From contig OU612070.1 of assembly GCA_914767715.1 (NCBI GenBank), positions 14,089,501-14,153,500 on the forward strand: 64,000 nt of DNA, in the 5' to 3' direction. Each line of letters opens with the position of its first letter. The first letter of the stretch is position 1. The translations under genes were made by a program, and so were the position numbers. Under the pieces are notes generated by a model that saw nothing but the letters and a program-made list of their open reading frames with translations, did not search any database and was not told the origin of the DNA. The stretch is from Membranipora membranacea (Eukaryota; Bryozoa; Gymnolaemata; Cheilostomatida; Membraniporidae). This document shows positions 20,979 to 31,504 of the stretch, one piece after another.

Positions 20979-22155
20979 CAACACTCATTTGACAGGATCA
21001 AGAGAAACATTACAGAGGACACAGTACTGGCTCACTATGACCCTAAGGAGGAGATTTATCTATCTGTGGATGCTTCTCCAGTAGGATTAAGGAGCAGTAA
21101 TAAGTCATGGACGGGGCAAACATGAGAGGCCAATAGCATTTGCCTCACGTGATCTGACAGGTGCTGAAAAGAACTATTCTCAGATTGACAGAGAAGCTCT
21201 AGCCATAATATATGGTATCAAGAAGTTTCATTACTATCTATATGGTAGAAAATTTGTATTATACTCGGACAATCCACCACTATGTCATATATAAGGATCT
21301 CGAAAGGGGCTTCCCAGCCTTGCAGCTGCAAGGATTCTCAGATGGGCTATTGAAATAGCGGGCTATACATTCCAGGTGCATCACAGACCAGGTAGCAAAA
21401 ATGGTTGTGCTGATGCACTGCCACGTTTGCCACTCCAGAAAACGGAGATGAATCCTGTGATCATCAAATTGACACAGGAAGCTAGAGAGTGTAATACTGA
21501 AGTTTTCGCTTCACTCCCAATAACAGCTAGACAGATTGCACGTCAAACTCGTACAGATCCCATAGTTTCCAAAGTAATGCACTGTGTGACTACTGGCTGG
21601 CCAGCAGTGACTGAAGCAACACTGGAAGTTTATCATCATAAAAGGAATGAAATAACGATAGAAGATGGCTGCCTTCTGTGGGGAAATCGCGTTATTATAC
21701 CCAACAAACTGAGATTTAAACTTCTGGAGGAGCTTCACCAGGGTCACCAAAGCATTGTGAAGATGAAGGCACTGGCAAGAATTCTTTTCTGGTGGCCTAA
21801 AATTGATAAAGAGATTGAGGCAGAAGTAAGGAAATGCTCACCATGTCAGCAGAGTGCTGAAAGCCCACCTCAACTGTCCCACAGCTCATGGGCTTGGCCG
21901 GATCGACCATGGAGAAGGGTAAATTTTATAGACTTCGCACAGTTTGAAGGAGATTACTACTTTGTCATGGTAGACGCATTCTCAAAGTGGACAGAGGTTA
22001 TCATGATGTCAAGAGGTACCAATGCGGAGCGCACCATCGAAGCTCTGAGAAGTGTCTTTTCAAGACAAGGGCTATGTGAGGAGATAGTTGCAGACAACGG
22101 ACCACCTTTTCCTAGCCTGAAATTACAGAAGTTTCTCCAGAAAAAATGGAGTTAA
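20979..22155 (+). pseudogene. pol (RH-IN): Gypsy RNase H and integrase (N-terminal and core)
   Basis: RNase H signatures YLSVDASPVGL, then after a frameshift near 21090 RPIAFASRDLTGAEKNYSQI and EALAIIYGIKKFHYYLYG; another break near 21290, then YTFQVHHRPGSKNGCADALP. From 21376 the integrase frame is open: zinc-binding HQGH with CSPC, first catalytic Asp in FIDFAQFEGDYYF and second in VADNGPPF. An extra A in a homopolymer near 22146 shifts the frame before the catalytic Glu. Confidence 0.9.
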
Positions 22156-22861
22156 GAGCATATTCTCAGCACCATTTCATCCATCATCTAACGGAGCCGC
22201 AGAAAGGTTTGTAAAAACATTGAAACGAGCGTTAAAGAAGAGCAACGGTAAGTTCTCTAAACTACATTGATTGCATGAATTTTTATTAGTGTACCGCTCA
22301 ACACCTCATTCTTTGACTGGTCAAACACCCTCAGAAATGCTCATGGGCCGTAGAATTCGCACTAGGCTTGATTTGGTGAGACCGGATATGAGGGCTCGTA
22401 TCACACGAGAATCAGGAGGGGTGCAGCATACCCGTGCCTTTGTTATTGGAGATCCAGTAATAGCTCGAGACTATCGAAACATTAGGAAACCTGGGTGGTT
22501 ATCAGGCGTAGTAGTTGCCAAAATGTCACCTGTCACTTAAAGCATACAGGTCGAACTGAGAGGCGAGTTGGTAATTTGGAAAAGGCATGTAGACCAGCTT
22601 AAGGCCTGTGAATTAGATAATTTTGAGGAGGGAAAGGAGTTTGAAGTCAATGATAGAAGCAAATCTCTGTTTCGAAAAAACATGTCATCTTCTCCTGTTG
22701 TAGATAGGGAGGTTGGCCAAATTCCAGCAGAGGCTACATTAAACGAGAGACCTGAATCAGAAGAAACTCCCCCACTAGATTCGGCAGTCACCGGTGCCGC
22801 TGCCAGTACTGCGGTGGAGGGTCAGGAATTTACTGAGGTGCCAGCGGCCACACCAGCTTAA
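22156..22861 (+). pseudogene. pol (IN): Gypsy integrase C-terminal part
   Basis: The catalytic Glu context (SSNGAAERFVKTLKRALKK) lies just after the frameshift. An in-frame TGA follows at about 22268. The tail reads LLVYRSTPHSLTGQTPSEML and GDPVIARDYRN, the usual integrase C-terminal region, then an acidic, Ser/Thr-rich tail ending at 22861. Frameshifted near 22540. No envelope gene is present between here and the 3' LTR. Confidence 0.82.
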
Positions 22862-22964
22862 CAGATAAGACCACGCAGACAACGCCGCCTCCCAACTTTC
22901 CTTAAAGACTACGATATGACTGTTTAGAATCATTGTTGATGTAATTTTATATAGTGTGGGAGAA

Positions 22965-23240
22965 TGTTATGTATTACAGTTTTGTTATTATTCTTTAGTA
23001 GTTTCACTTTGTAAAGTGAAAGTCTTTTATGTTATCTATTACTTGATCAGTATTTCATTATTGTAAAGGCTCTTTTTATTGGCCTATTTTAATCATTCGT
23101 CTGCTTCCTTGTTGTTAGTTGTATATTAGATGTTAAACAAAGAAGATGCTTTATTTAATAAGTTAAGAATAAATAAACTTGTTAGCTTATGGTTTTGAAG
23201 CTAGCACAACCAAATAGATGTCCAATCCATGTACAGCTCA
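22965..23240 (+). repeat. 3' LTR with preceding polypurine tract
   Basis: 276 bp, about 97-98% identical to the 5' LTR by manual alignment. The purine-rich GTGGGAGAA at 22956-22964 is the plus-strand primer site. Ends GCTCA at 23240, followed by the TTAGC duplication. Confidence 0.92.
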
Positions 23241-23244
23241 TTAG

Positions 23245-23262
23245 CAATGAACTATAGTTCAT
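23245..23262. repeat. CAATGAACTA palindrome, right end truncated
   Basis: CAATGAACTATAGTTCAT, the copy-A counterpart of the intact 20-bp palindrome at 43259-43278. Its last two bases are replaced where the next element begins. Confidence 0.7.
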
Positions 23263-25375
23263 GAGCTGTAGTTATATATATATACTTTTATTGTCAGCAA
23301 CAATTCATTATTTCAAATGTTTTTCATGATGTGACATAAATGGCAAAAAAGAAAAATAATACAAACAAAGATTCAACAAAAAATAAGACTATGCCAATAA
23401 ACTGAAAAAATGTTGCATTAGCCTTTTCTTAAACATATTCAAAGTATGAGTGCTTCTCAATAAAGAGGGTAAAATATTAAAGTTTGTTGATATTTTGTGG
23501 TTTAAGTTGTCTAATGGAGGTTTAAGTAAGTGTGTATCTCTTCTTGGAAATCGGTGTGGTAACAAAAAAATCAGAGATGAATGGAGGTGATAAATTATTC
23601 AGAGCCTTAAATCCCGTAATGCAAGTAAAATAATTGCTCAGTATTGGATGTGTTAAAATTTTAAGTGATGTACATAGGTCATTAGTAGGTGACAAATAAA
23701 AAGGTATATGTTGAACATTGGCCACAATTCTAAAGGCTCTTTTTTGCTGAGTGAAAATAGGGTTTGTGATATTTGATGCACATAAGTTGTAATATATATG
23801 GATACCATAAATGAGATAACAGTGAATAAATTGAAAATAAAATTGTTTAGCAGAATGCGTGGTCAAGTAGGGTCTGCATAGCTTAAGTAAGTTTGTATTT
23901 TTTGACACCTTATCCAAAACAGTCTCACAATGGCCATTCAATGAAAATGAGTCAGATATCTTAAAGCCAAGAAGTTCAGTTTCATGCCTTTGAAATATTT
24001 GGTATTGTCAATTTTTAAATTTAATGATGAGTCCTCCCCAAAAGAACTTAAAAAGTGTGATTTTTTATAATTTATTGTCATGTGATTATTTTTGCACCAC
24101 TTGTTGATTGAAACCAAATCTCGATTACAAATTTGAACTAAGGTAGAGGGAACAGAATGGCTTGCTACAAAAACAGTTTCATCAGCATATGCATCAGAAT
24201 TCGAGGAGAGAGGTAGATTTAGTAGGTCATTTATATAAATCTGAAATAAAGTTGGTGCCAGTATTGAACCTTGCGGAACCCCAATATTGATGTCAAGTAT
24301 TGATGACACTGCACCCTCAAAATGAACATACTGAGACCTGTCCTGTAGAAATGATGATGGCAACAAAAATGCCTTGTTCTCAAAATTAAAGTTCTGTAGT
24401 TTATTTTTTAGTATTTGGTGATCAACACAATCAGATGCCTTGCAGAAATCAATAGACAGAAAAATACTCTTCCTTTGTTTGAGTTTCTCAGAAGAATAGT
24501 CAGAAATAATTTTGTGAACGGCGTCGCTGCATGAATGTGCAGTGCGAAAACCGGACTGCGATGAAGATATTAGATGGTTTTCATTAAAAAATATCTGAAT
24601 ATTAATATTTAAATGTTTTTCAAATATCTTCGAAGGAACGGGTAAAACTGATATAGGTCTATAATTTCCTGGGTCATCTTTTGACCCTGACTTAAAAGTA
24701 GGGGTTACGCGAGCAATTTTCCAGACTTTTGGAAATGCTCCTTCATCTAAAATTCTATTGAAAATATCTGTGAGCACTGGACCTACGTAGGGAAATGTTT
24801 TGTTTAACATCCGAACTGAAATCTGGTCAGGACCAGTGCTTTTGCCTATGGGTATTGATTTTAGAAGCTTATGCAATGAGACTTGTAAATTTTGGAAATT
24901 GTTTCAAACCTTTGTGGTGGTAATTTTGTAAAGTATACTAGAAAAATCAGAAATCAAAGAAAAATCTTTTGATAGCTTCGCAGCGATAGATGTAAAATGC
25001 TCGTTCAAATTACTGCTAGAAAAATCAGCAGCATTGTCAATATAAGTTTTAGTTTTGTTTCTGATATTTAGCGCATTCCACAATGATTTGGTATTAACGC
25101 CTTTGGAATTTTCAACCAGTTTTGTCATATACTTCTTCTTTTTTCTTTTTATCATGTTAGTGACTAAGTTTCTTTCAGTTTTATAAAAATCCCATAACTT
25201 TTGAGATTTATACTGGTCTCTTAGTCTCATATGATCACGCACTTCATCATCAATCCACATAGGAAGGACCTCAGATTTGACATAGCGAGTCCTCCGTTTT
25301 ATAAGTTTTGATGTTAAATTTAAGAAAGTTTCATTGAAATTCTCTATGACATGGTTGATGTTGCTGTACATAGAG
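23263..25375 (-). mobile_element. 5'-truncated non-LTR retrotransposon (minus)
   Basis: The 3' UTR is 23263-23521, ending in a (TA)n tail with AATAAAAG on the minus strand. Coding remnants 23522-25371 lack an endonuclease, so the copy is 5' truncated, as usual for target-primed reverse transcription. Same family as the fragment at 1-302. Confidence 0.88.
23522..25371 (-). pseudogene. LINE ORF2 remnant: linker, reverse transcriptase, C-terminal domain
   Basis: Three frames in order on the minus strand. 25371-24904 is the linker (RRTRYVKSEVLPMWIDDEV). 24876-23938 is reverse transcriptase with GKSTGPDQI, NYRPISVLPVPSKIFEK, SGFRTAHSC, GVPQGSILAP and AYADETVFVA. 23941-23522 is the C-terminal domain. 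The palm has YADE in place of YADD, and the usual FSKAFD block reads FCKASD, so it is inactive. The clade resembles Jockey/CR1-type elements. Confidence 0.88.
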
Positions 25376-25399
25376 ATTGGTGCCAGTCAACATTGCTAA

Positions 25400-26220
25400 G
25401 TCTAGGCGGCTACAATATGGTACAATATGCAGATGATACAACTTTTTATAAAACATTTAGCAATCAAGGAGGAAGCGTAGCTGAAGCTGTCACCCATACT
25501 ATGAAATGGGCCGTAGATAATGTGATGCTTTTGAGTGCTAACAATGTTTGTTTATTTTAATGGTAGTACTAATTATGATGAGACTATTTTTGTTGATGAT
25601 TCAGTAAGTGTTCAACCTTCTAGGGATACCAAGTTTTTAGGCATACACATTGACAAACATCTAACTTTTAGTAATAATGTTGACAGCATTGTTTCAAGTT
25701 GCAATTCAAGGCTTTTTCTGTTACACCAACTGAAAGTCCTTGGTATGAATTGAGAAGGACTTAAACGATACTACTGTGCCAACATCCGATCCCTAATCAC
25801 ATATGCCTCCCCTGCTTGGTTTTTTATGTTATCTGATCAAGACCGGGATAGATTAGAAAGAATACAGCGATCAGCTAGCAGGATGATTTTACCTGATCTT
25901 AGTTATAGTGAGAGATTACAAGTTTTAGCTTTGCCCACCGTATATGATTTTATTTTTGAACTCTCGAAGTGCCATTTTTTACGAATAGCTGATGATCCGA
26001 CCCATCCACTTTATAATCGAATACCAAGAAATTTTAGAAGGGTTTCCTCTCGCAATAATTCCATTTTTAGACCTAAGAAATGTAGAACACAAAAGCGTGC
26101 CAAATCGTTTTTTCCTTTTTTTATGACATATTTCAACAATCACCGCTCTTAGTATTTTTTTTACGCATTGTACACATTCCACACTATCATCATTGATAAC
26201 GAATGTATCAATAATATCTA
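25400..26220 (+). pseudogene. Second 5'-truncated non-LTR retrotransposon (plus), RT C-terminal half
   Basis: Starts just upstream of the catalytic box: MVQYADDTTFYKTF. Continues in another frame with FLGIHIDKHLTFSNNV, an in-frame TGA at 25751-25753, then RLERIQRSASRMI and ending RPKKCRTQKRAKSFFPF. The two elements meet head to head near 25375-25400. Protein motifs differ from the minus-strand neighbour, so this is a different family and not an inverted half of the same insertion. Confidence 0.85.
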
Positions 26221-26742
26221 ATCTATTATTAATTAGATATAACTAACATCATGTTTTAGGTTCAGTAGTAGAGTAATAGGTTGGCACAAAAACATACAAG
26301 TTTTTGCAGAGTGAGGATCAGGCTCTTGCTGTCTGTCTCATAATACTTAGGCATGATAACATGAAAAGTCATTATACTGCACCTGAAGTCAAGCTAAGCA
26401 AAAACCAAATGCTATGTGATTCTATTGAACATCAAAAAAGTCGCTGCAAAGAGTAATAGAGTCACAGTGGTAGTAGTCTCACAAACTTCTATACAAAAAA
26501 TATTCTCAAACTTTTAAAAGACAACTTATCAATTATCTCTCCAACAACTATTAGCTCAACTCACATACCTGTACAAATTTCTTTTTTTTTCCTCTTTTCT
26601 CTTGGCATATAACAAAAAGCTTTTTTTTTCTCAAAGATGATTATGATGCCAATAGAACTATTAAAATTGTTGTGCGTGACATCGAGTTGTCAAGAAGCAA
26701 AAAACTCAACTCGATAATTTTGTTATAAATTTTGTTAATTTT
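26221..26742. other. AT-rich stretch, possible 5' UTR of the next LINE
   Basis: No coding signal. Probably includes the tail of the preceding element and the leader of the following one; ACTCAACTCGATAATTTTGT lies close to the first ORF. Nothing else recognised. Confidence 0.35.
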
Positions 26743-27021
26743 ATGGATCAAAATACTTGTGCAAAGAAGCGGAAGCGGAAAAATAAAGAACAAAATGGTA
26801 ACTATCTATTGTATGCAGTATCTAAAGGAAAAATAACGGGATTATTCAAGAACTGGCTCTCCTGCAGCCATTCCGTAATTGGTATTAAATCATCCGCATA
26901 TAAAGGATTCAACGATCTTGAATCAGCTAAGCAGTACCTCAAAGAAAGTGGTACTGCAGTTAAATACATAAGCTGCACTGAAAGTGACTTTCTCAAGCCA
27001 AACTTCGAGGAAGATACGTAA
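26743..27021 (+). CDS. RNase H1-type hybrid-binding domain ORF (92 aa)
   Basis: After a basic N-terminus (KKRKRKNKEQ) the core reads YAVSKGKITGLFKNW, C at the usual position, then YKGFNDLESAKQYL. This matches the small RNA-DNA hybrid-binding domain of eukaryotic RNase H1 (also called the viroplasmin or Cauli_VI fold), which has the consensus YAV..G...G.F..W..C....G...YK.F....A..FL. A role in binding the RNA/cDNA hybrid would suit a retrotransposon. One TAA separates it in frame from the coiled-coil ORF, so the two may once have been one protein. The function is inferred from the domain only. Confidence 0.75.
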   Translation: MDQNTCAKKRKRKNKEQNGNYLLYAVSKGKITGLFKNWLSCSHSVIGIKSSAYKGFNDLESAKQYLKESGTAVKYISCTESDFLKPNFEEDT

Positions 27022-27042
27022 AACATCGATTCCTTTAGTACA

Positions 27043-27312
27043 ATGTCATTGGATAAAGTAATAGAAGCTTCAACATCTGCACAGCAAAGCACAACAGGAC
27101 ATGGGCAAGTTAATACTAGTTGTCATCTATGTCCACAAATTTTAGATCAGATTACTAAACTAATCACCAGGGTAGATGCCCTTGAAAACATTATTGTGAA
27201 ACAGAATGGTATTATATCAACTCTCAATACGGAGATGGAAGCCAACAAAGAGCAAATAGTAGAAAGGAATTCTTCCTTGATAAAAGAGGATTTCCTAAAA
27301 CTCAATGAATAG
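27043..27312 (+). CDS. Coiled-coil ORF of the LINE (89 aa)
   Basis: Begins MSLDKVIEASTSAQQS, contains CHLCPQILDQ and a heptad-like stretch (ILDQITKLITRVDALENIIV) of the kind that trimerises LINE ORF1 proteins. Its stop codon overlaps the next ATG in ATGAATAG (27305-27312). It is likely the N-terminal part of ORF1p, either separated by a frameshift or coupled by termination-reinitiation. Confidence 0.65.
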   Translation: MSLDKVIEASTSAQQSTTGHGQVNTSCHLCPQILDQITKLITRVDALENIIVKQNGIISTLNTEMEANKEQIVERNSSLIKEDFLKLNE

Positions 27313-27970
27313 AAAAGAATCAACTGTTGGACTTTCTGACAAAATAACTACGTATGCTGACAAAGCAGCAGTGAAACCCAAGAAAAATGAGATTCTTCGC
27401 AGAATTCCTAAGAATGCAGAACAAAGGAACAAAATACCGTTTGAACCGAAGAGGTCATTCGTCAAATATGGCTTACAACCTACAGAAATACCAAACATCA
27501 ACATAGACAAAATACGGATGGCAATTTGCCAACGTCACGGTTCTACTAAAGTTGATTTTATCAATAGATATAAATTTGATCAAAACAACCTATCTAAATG
27601 CAAATTTTTAATTCAACTCTCTAACCAATCAGACCTAAAGAAGATTGTTGAAGAATGGGATGAATCGACTTTTGGCGGTTCCAAAGTAAGGTTTACCATT
27701 CAACCTGTCCCTCATGTTGCTGTTGTTAAAGGAATTCCACTTCATATGACACCTGAAGATATTGTTATGGATGTCAACGCAGATTACAGATGCACAACAG
27801 CCTACCGAATTACTACAACTGATGGAAAGCCACTTCGTGCGGTAAAATTGCAATTTTTAAACGATATCGAAAAAGATAGAGCCATTCAAAATGGAGTAGT
27901 ATTTCGCTCTCAATATAATATTTTACTTAATGTAGAAGAATTACGTCACAAAAAATCTTCAAATGATTAA
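27305..27970 (+). CDS. LINE ORF1-like nucleic-acid-binding protein (221 aa)
   Basis: Basic and Lys/Arg-rich in the first half, then a putative RRM-like region (KCKFLIQLSNQSDLKKIVE and VAVVKGIPLHMTPEDIVMDV) resembling ORF1 proteins that coat element RNA. Ends TAA at 27970. ATG of the endonuclease ORF at 27963 overlaps it by 8 bp. No zinc knuckle is visible. Confidence 0.6.
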   Translation: MNRKESTVGLSDKITTYADKAAVKPKKNEILRRIPKNAEQRNKIPFEPKRSFVKYGLQPTEIPNINIDKIRMAICQRHGSTKVDFINRYKFDQNNLSKCKFLIQLSNQSDLKKIVEEWDESTFGGSKVRFTIQPVPHVAVVKGIPLHMTPEDIVMDVNADYRCTTAYRITTTDGKPLRAVKLQFLNDIEKDRAIQNGVVFRSQYNILLNVEELRHKKSSND

Positions 27971-28850
27971 CACAAATGTTTCAGGCAATAATGTTTTTGA
28001 CACAAATCTATTTTATCATAGGAAGTTATGGAATGATACAGATTGTCTAGCTGATCAAAATTTCAGGTCAAACTATTTTAATGAAACTAATCAAAGAATC
28101 CGCATTTTACATCACAATGTCAGATCATTGTTGAAACGTTTTTCATTTTTTGAATCCCTGAACCTCAATGAGAGTGTTGACATTTTATCAGTCAATGAAA
28201 CATGGTTGCGGCCTGAAATACCAGATTCACTTGTAACTTTGCCTGGTTTTAGTATTGTTCGTTCTGACCGTAATTCAACCTTAAAATCAAGAGCAGGGGG
28301 TGCAGCCATTTTTGTTAGTTCTAAGTTGAGTTTCAGCGTTCTTGATAAGCCTAAAGACCGCTTGTCTGATTTTTGTGACTCAGTGTGGATTGAAATCAAT
28401 TTCTCACATAAACCCACAATAGTTTCTTCTATTTACCTACCTCCTGATGTAAAAAAGTCTGATTTCATAGAGTGTCTGATAGAAGTTTTTAAATATGAGA
28501 GAATTGAAAGGAAAGCAAGTTGTTCTTCTCGGCGATTTTAATATCAATTGGAATCAAAATACTAGGGAAAAAATTTCAATCAGAATGGGACTAGATGTTT
28601 TTAACTTGGAACAGAAAGTTACAGGTGTTACCTTTTGCAGTTTTAAAGGCAATGAGAGTCTATTGGATCATATTTATGCAAGCAAAAACTTAGAAGTTGA
28701 AAAATCTGGAATTTTGATTTGTGATAGAACTGTTTCTGATCATTATGCTACCTTTGCAATATTAAAAGTTAGTAAAATAAGACGAAAACTCATACATTTC
28801 CGCAACTTTAAATCTATTGATAACATTGCATTCTTTAATCATGCTAAAGT
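27963..28850 (+). pseudogene. LINE endonuclease (APE-like), frameshifted
   Basis: First frame: RIRILHHNVRSLLKR, DILSVNETWLR, GGAAIFVSSKLSF, SIYLPPD. After a frameshift near 28490 the second frame gives VVLLGDFNINW, LLDHIYASK and SDHYATFAI. These are the N, E, Y-P, GDFN and SDH blocks of the EEP endonuclease family that nicks target DNA. Interrupted at 28850 by a DNA transposon. Confidence 0.9.
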
Positions 28851-29527
28851 TGTAGCTCCACGTAACAATGTAATCACAGGCCGATGGCATGTCTAGACAT
28901 GCTAGGCCGATCTCACACTGCTACACAGGCCTATGAGTTAGTACTCGATGGTTTAGTGAGTCATAGTGGGGTAATAAATCAGGTGCCTAGATTGACCAAT
29001 TAACTCCCTCAGTTCAATCGATTGACCAATGATATTTAATGGGCGTGTTAACAAATGACCGGATTTGATGTCATATTAAATCCGGGTCTTTGTCACTTAG
29101 AATCTTCACCAAATAAAATTTCATTCTTCTGTAAAATTGATTTTCCTATGCTATACTATGGATGTCATGTCAGGACAGCTTCCATTTCCAAGTGATACAG
29201 CTATTACCTTCCATATTTTCACTACAGCACCACTCCTATCTTTGTAGTTATGGTCTTTTTTATCATAAATAGGAGGATGTGATATAACTACAGATATTAT
29301 CAACTCATCTTTTGATAGCCTGTCACGATTTGATAGATGACGTGTTTAACCGCGTAATTATTTAAGCAAGCAATCAACAACCAATCAGCATAGAGGATCG
29401 TCTAGATCACTCGGGCAAAAGACCAACAGGTTTGATGTCCACTTAACACGAGTAATCACTCGTGCAGATCCACCGATTAACCACTCGTGACCCCAAATCG
29501 ATGTAAAAATCGTTACGTGGAGCTACA
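28851..29527. mobile_element. Non-autonomous hAT-like element (677 bp) inside the LINE
   Basis: The left end TGTAGCTCCACGTAACAAT and the right end, reverse complemented TGTAGCTCCACGTAACGAT, differ at one position. Flanks GCTAAAGT (28843-28850) and GCTTAAGT (29528-29535) make an 8-bp target-site duplication with one mismatch, diagnostic of hAT elements. The interior is non-coding with ACTCGTG-type subrepeats near the right end. It disrupts the LINE between endonuclease and reverse transcriptase. Confidence 0.88.
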
Positions 29528-29535
29528 GCTTAAGT

Positions 29536-30738
29536 CATTACCTTTTTTACAACTTTGTTCTGATACATCTAGGAGCCTTGATGAGAGAATTGATTTATTT
29601 GATTCACTCATCTCAAATCTATTGAACAATCATGCACCTATCATGACTAGGAGAATACGTCACCACAAAAATCCATGGATGAATAGCTCACTGCTTCGAT
29701 TGATACGTTTCAAAAATCAGACATACAAATCCATTTTCAATTCTCCCAAAAACCAAAATATTCAACCTTCAACATTAGATGACTTTAGAAAACTTAAAAG
29801 CTATACACTAAATCAGATCAGAAAAGCCAAAAAGTATTATTACAATCATAAACTAAATGATTCTAAATCATCCTTCTACCAAACATATGGAACTCTTTTG
29901 GGAAAAGCGGACAAGAAAAGTGAAATTGGCTCTTTAGTGTTCAATAAACTTTAGTAACAGATGAAAAAGAGATCGCTAATACATTTAACACCTTCTTCAC
30001 GTCAATTTGCTCTCAACAGAAACTGGTGTCAAGGATGCATGTCAACATATGACGTATAAAACTCCTCTAACCAAGTTCGAATTTACTAAAATTTCAACTG
30101 AACAAGTACGTCGCAAACTTCTTTCAATGTCGCCAAAAAAGAGAGGAGGTGTTGAAAAAATTCCAACTTTTATATATCAAATCTTATCAAACATTATTGC
30201 TTTACCTATAACAATTCTCATCAATGAAAGCTTTCTCACAAAAAGTTTTCCTAGTTCTTTAAAAATGGCATTGGTTACACCTATCTTCAAGAAAGGTGAC
30301 CATACAAATCCCTCTAATTACAGACCAATTTCTTCACTGCCAATTATGTCTAAAATCTTTGAAACATTTATGAATGACCAACTGTCTACATTCCTTACAA
30401 GTCATAAATTACTGAATATTAGACAATTTGGATTCCGTAAGAGCCATTCTTGTGAGCAGCTTTTACTCAGTCTTCTAGATGTCTGGAAATCAAAACTTGA
30501 TTCTTCTTCACCTTGCTATATTTCGGCATTATCATTGGACGTTAGAAAGGCGTTTGATTCAGTAAATCATCAACTTTTACTCACCAAATTAAAATATCTC
30601 GGTATAGCAGAATCTGCTCGATCAATGCTATCGTCCTATTTGAATAATAGATTTCAGTGTTTTAAAGTTGGCAATGCCACATCTGGAGTTCTAAATATTA
30701 AAAGTTGCGTTCCTCAAGGTTCAATTTTGATCTATTAG
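29536..30738 (+). pseudogene. LINE linker and reverse transcriptase (N-terminal)
   Basis: First frame to 29954: LDERIDLFDSLISNLLNNHA and IRHHKNPWMNSSLLRLI. After a frameshift, 30007-30738: KMALVTPIFKKGDHTNPSNY, RPISSLPIMSKIFET, FGFRKSHSCEQLLLS, LDVRKAFDSVNHQLL, VPQGSILIY. The sequence then jumps to the FADD box with the usual intervening GPLLF.IYIND block deleted, which removes part of the palm. Confidence 0.88.
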
Positions 30739-31504
30739 GTAAATTTTCAAATTCATTTGCCTTTGCTGATGATACTTTGATTTTTGAGATATCCGATTCT
30801 CTAAATGAAGCATATCAAAATCAGAGTCTCTTGTTACAATGGTAACAAATTGGTAATCTGTCAATGGTTTTAATCTAAATTTAGACAAAACCCAGTTTTG
30901 TGTATTTTCGAACAGAAAGGTTGAAACAATACCTAATCTTGTTTCAAATAATGTACAAATCAAATCAGCAACTTCAATTAAACTCTTAGGCGTGATCTTG
31001 GACCAGCATCTGTCATTGAAAACCTATGTTGAGTCCCTGGTATTAAAATCTAACAGAGTTTTATTCTGTCTCTCTAAAATTCGAAAATTTGTCAATCCTT
31101 CACATCTGCTTCAAGCTTATAAATCGTATGTTCGTCCCATCTTGGAGTATTGTTCTTCTCTGTTATTAAATACTTCTGATTACAATTTTAACTTGTTAGA
31201 ACTTTGTCAAAACAGAGCCATCAGGATAATTCTTGGTACCAACTCATTTTTTTCTATCTCAACTGGTCGTGCGATTTTGAATCTTTCCACTCTGGGTGAC
31301 AGGAGGAGGGCAACTTTTGATAGGTTTGTCAAAAATGCCACTCTAGGCAAGAACACCTCATTTTTCATCCTTAAACTAATCAATTCCTGCAAAATGCACA
31401 ATAGAGTTTTGCGGTCAGGATGTAGAATAATTAAACCAAAATATAGGACCAAATATTGTAAAACAAGATTTTTAAACCAATTCATTTCATTTAGTAAAGC
31501 GTAA
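30739..31504 (+). pseudogene. LINE reverse transcriptase (C-terminal) and tail domain
   Basis: Catalytic SFAFADDTLIFEISDS is retained near 30750-30800, followed by several stops, then an open frame from 30992 reading LDQHLSLKTYVESLVLKSNR, YVRPILEYCSSLL and ends KTRFLNQFISFSKA. The 3' UTR follows to about 31692. Confidence 0.85.

Larger units (their letters stand above)
18227..23240 (+). mobile_element. Ty3/Gypsy LTR retrotransposon, nearly full-length but inactivated
   Basis: Two direct LTRs beginning TGTTATG and ending GCTCA bound an interior with gag, protease, reverse transcriptase, RNase H and integrase in Ty3/Gypsy order. TTAGC on each side (18222-18226, 23241-23245) is the target-site duplication; copy B keeps the unoccupied site once (TATTAGCAATG at 43254-43264). 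The LTRs differ by about six substitutions and one indel over 276 bp by manual alignment, so insertion was fairly recent. Several frameshifts and stops disrupt pol. Inserted after, or lost from B since, the duplication. Confidence 0.95.
304..23262. repeat. Segmental duplication copy A (with later insertions)
   Basis: Bases 304-9705 match 32084-40790 in the same orientation across exons, introns and intronic repeats. The match resumes at 17761-17927 (with 40794-40994), continues across 18100-18226 (with 41003-41017 and 43152-43258), and ends at 23262 after the LTR element. The interruptions are transposable elements absent from copy B: 9709-17760, roughly 17936-18100 and 18227-23240. The left edge lies only about 40 bp beyond the gene's stop codon. 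The boundaries come from reading the two copies against each other by eye. Confidence 0.9.

Noticed and set aside
22862-22964. Possible envelope gene after Gypsy integrase
   Set aside because: Only about 100 bp separate the pol tail from the 3' LTR, with no membrane protein frame.
23263-26220. Head-to-head RT fragments as a single twin-primed LINE insertion
   Set aside because: The two halves belong to different families (YADETVFVAS against YADDTTFYKT) and overlap in the same protein region, so they are separate insertions.
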